Part shown: positions 13,936 to 14,052 of the stretch, piece after piece
Numbering within the stretch: position 1 is the first letter of the stretch
How the letters are laid out: each line of letters opens with the position of its first letter
DNA from: Christensenella sp. UBA5893
GTDB taxonomy: Bacteria; Bacillota; Clostridia; Christensenellales; UBA1242
NCBI GenBank assembly: GCA_002431905.1
Contig: DJER01000015.1
Location: 1-14,052 of the forward strand
DNA length: 14,052 nucleotides
Reading direction: 5' to 3'
Notes under the pieces: model-generated
Seen by the model: only the letters and a program-made list of their open reading frames with translations
What the model was told of the DNA's origin: nothing
Database searches by the model: none
Translations under genes and position numbers: made by a program

Positions 13936-14052
13936 ATGAAAAGAAAATTTAAATTATTCGCTACTGTCGCTTCTCTTTGCCTTTGCTTCGCTCTTATGGC
14001 TTTCGGCGTTTATGCCGCTACTAACGTTAAGTACACAGCAAGTGGTAGTGTA
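13936..14052 (+). CDS. Secreted protein, N-terminal part only
   Basis: Only 39 codons are in the window; the frame is open at the end. They encode a classic signal peptide: basic MKRKFK, a hydrophobic core (LFATVASLCLCFALMAFGVY) and a VYA-A cleavage site, followed by TNVKYTASGSV, which looks like the start of an extracellular beta-rich domain. Similar signal peptides occur on surface proteins of uncultured Clostridia, but the family cannot be set from this fragment. AAGGAG lies 5 nt before the ATG. Codon use differs from the neighbours, with many C- and CT-ending codons (TTC, TGC, GTC, GGC, AAC, TAC), suggesting strong expression or a different origin. Confidence 0.8.
   Translation, partial: MKRKFKLFATVASLCLCFALMAFGVYAATNVKYTASGSV

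Overview
The window is AT-rich, low-GC DNA that reads as a chromosomal segment of a Gram-positive, Clostridia-like bacterium, probably an uncultured anaerobe. That placement is inference. It rests on a glycine T-box leader in front of a dimeric-type glycyl-tRNA synthetase, a DUF421-DUF4363 gene pair, a SpoVB-like flippase, RlmA-type and Firmicute-like PcrA/LigA proteins, and strong TTGACA/TATACT-type promoters.

Left part (1-4644, all minus strand): glyS with its T-box leader, a NUDIX hydrolase, an RlmA-type 23S rRNA methyltransferase, a GNAT-like protein of unknown substrate and a two-LysM protein. Almost every gene has its own promoter and the gaps are small.

Middle part (4675-7938, plus strand): a SpoVB/MurJ-type flippase, a YetF-like DUF421 membrane protein, a DUF4363 protein and dihydrofolate reductase. 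The first three look like an envelope or sporulation-associated set. folA has its own promoter and terminator.

Repeat region (about 7954-8283): three tandem copies of a roughly 125-bp unit lie between folA and rpoZ. Two copies fold into the same nested set of stems, and the stem sequences change on both sides while still pairing. The internal-loop and tail sequences are conserved. I do not recognise this element; it is the most unusual thing in the window.

Right part (8276-13463, minus strand): rpoZ, ligA and pcrA (ligA 3 bp after pcrA), a 110-residue protein I do not recognise, and rpsU. A 460-bp gap with a run of inverted repeats and a pyrimidine-rich leader then leads to the start of a secreted protein on the plus strand, cut by the window end.

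Two styles of translation start coexist. Many genes have a clear Shine-Dalgarno site. The RlmA-like, GNAT-like, DUF421 and PcrA genes have none, and their -10 boxes end only 6-9 nt before the ATG, which points to leaderless or nearly leaderless mRNAs.
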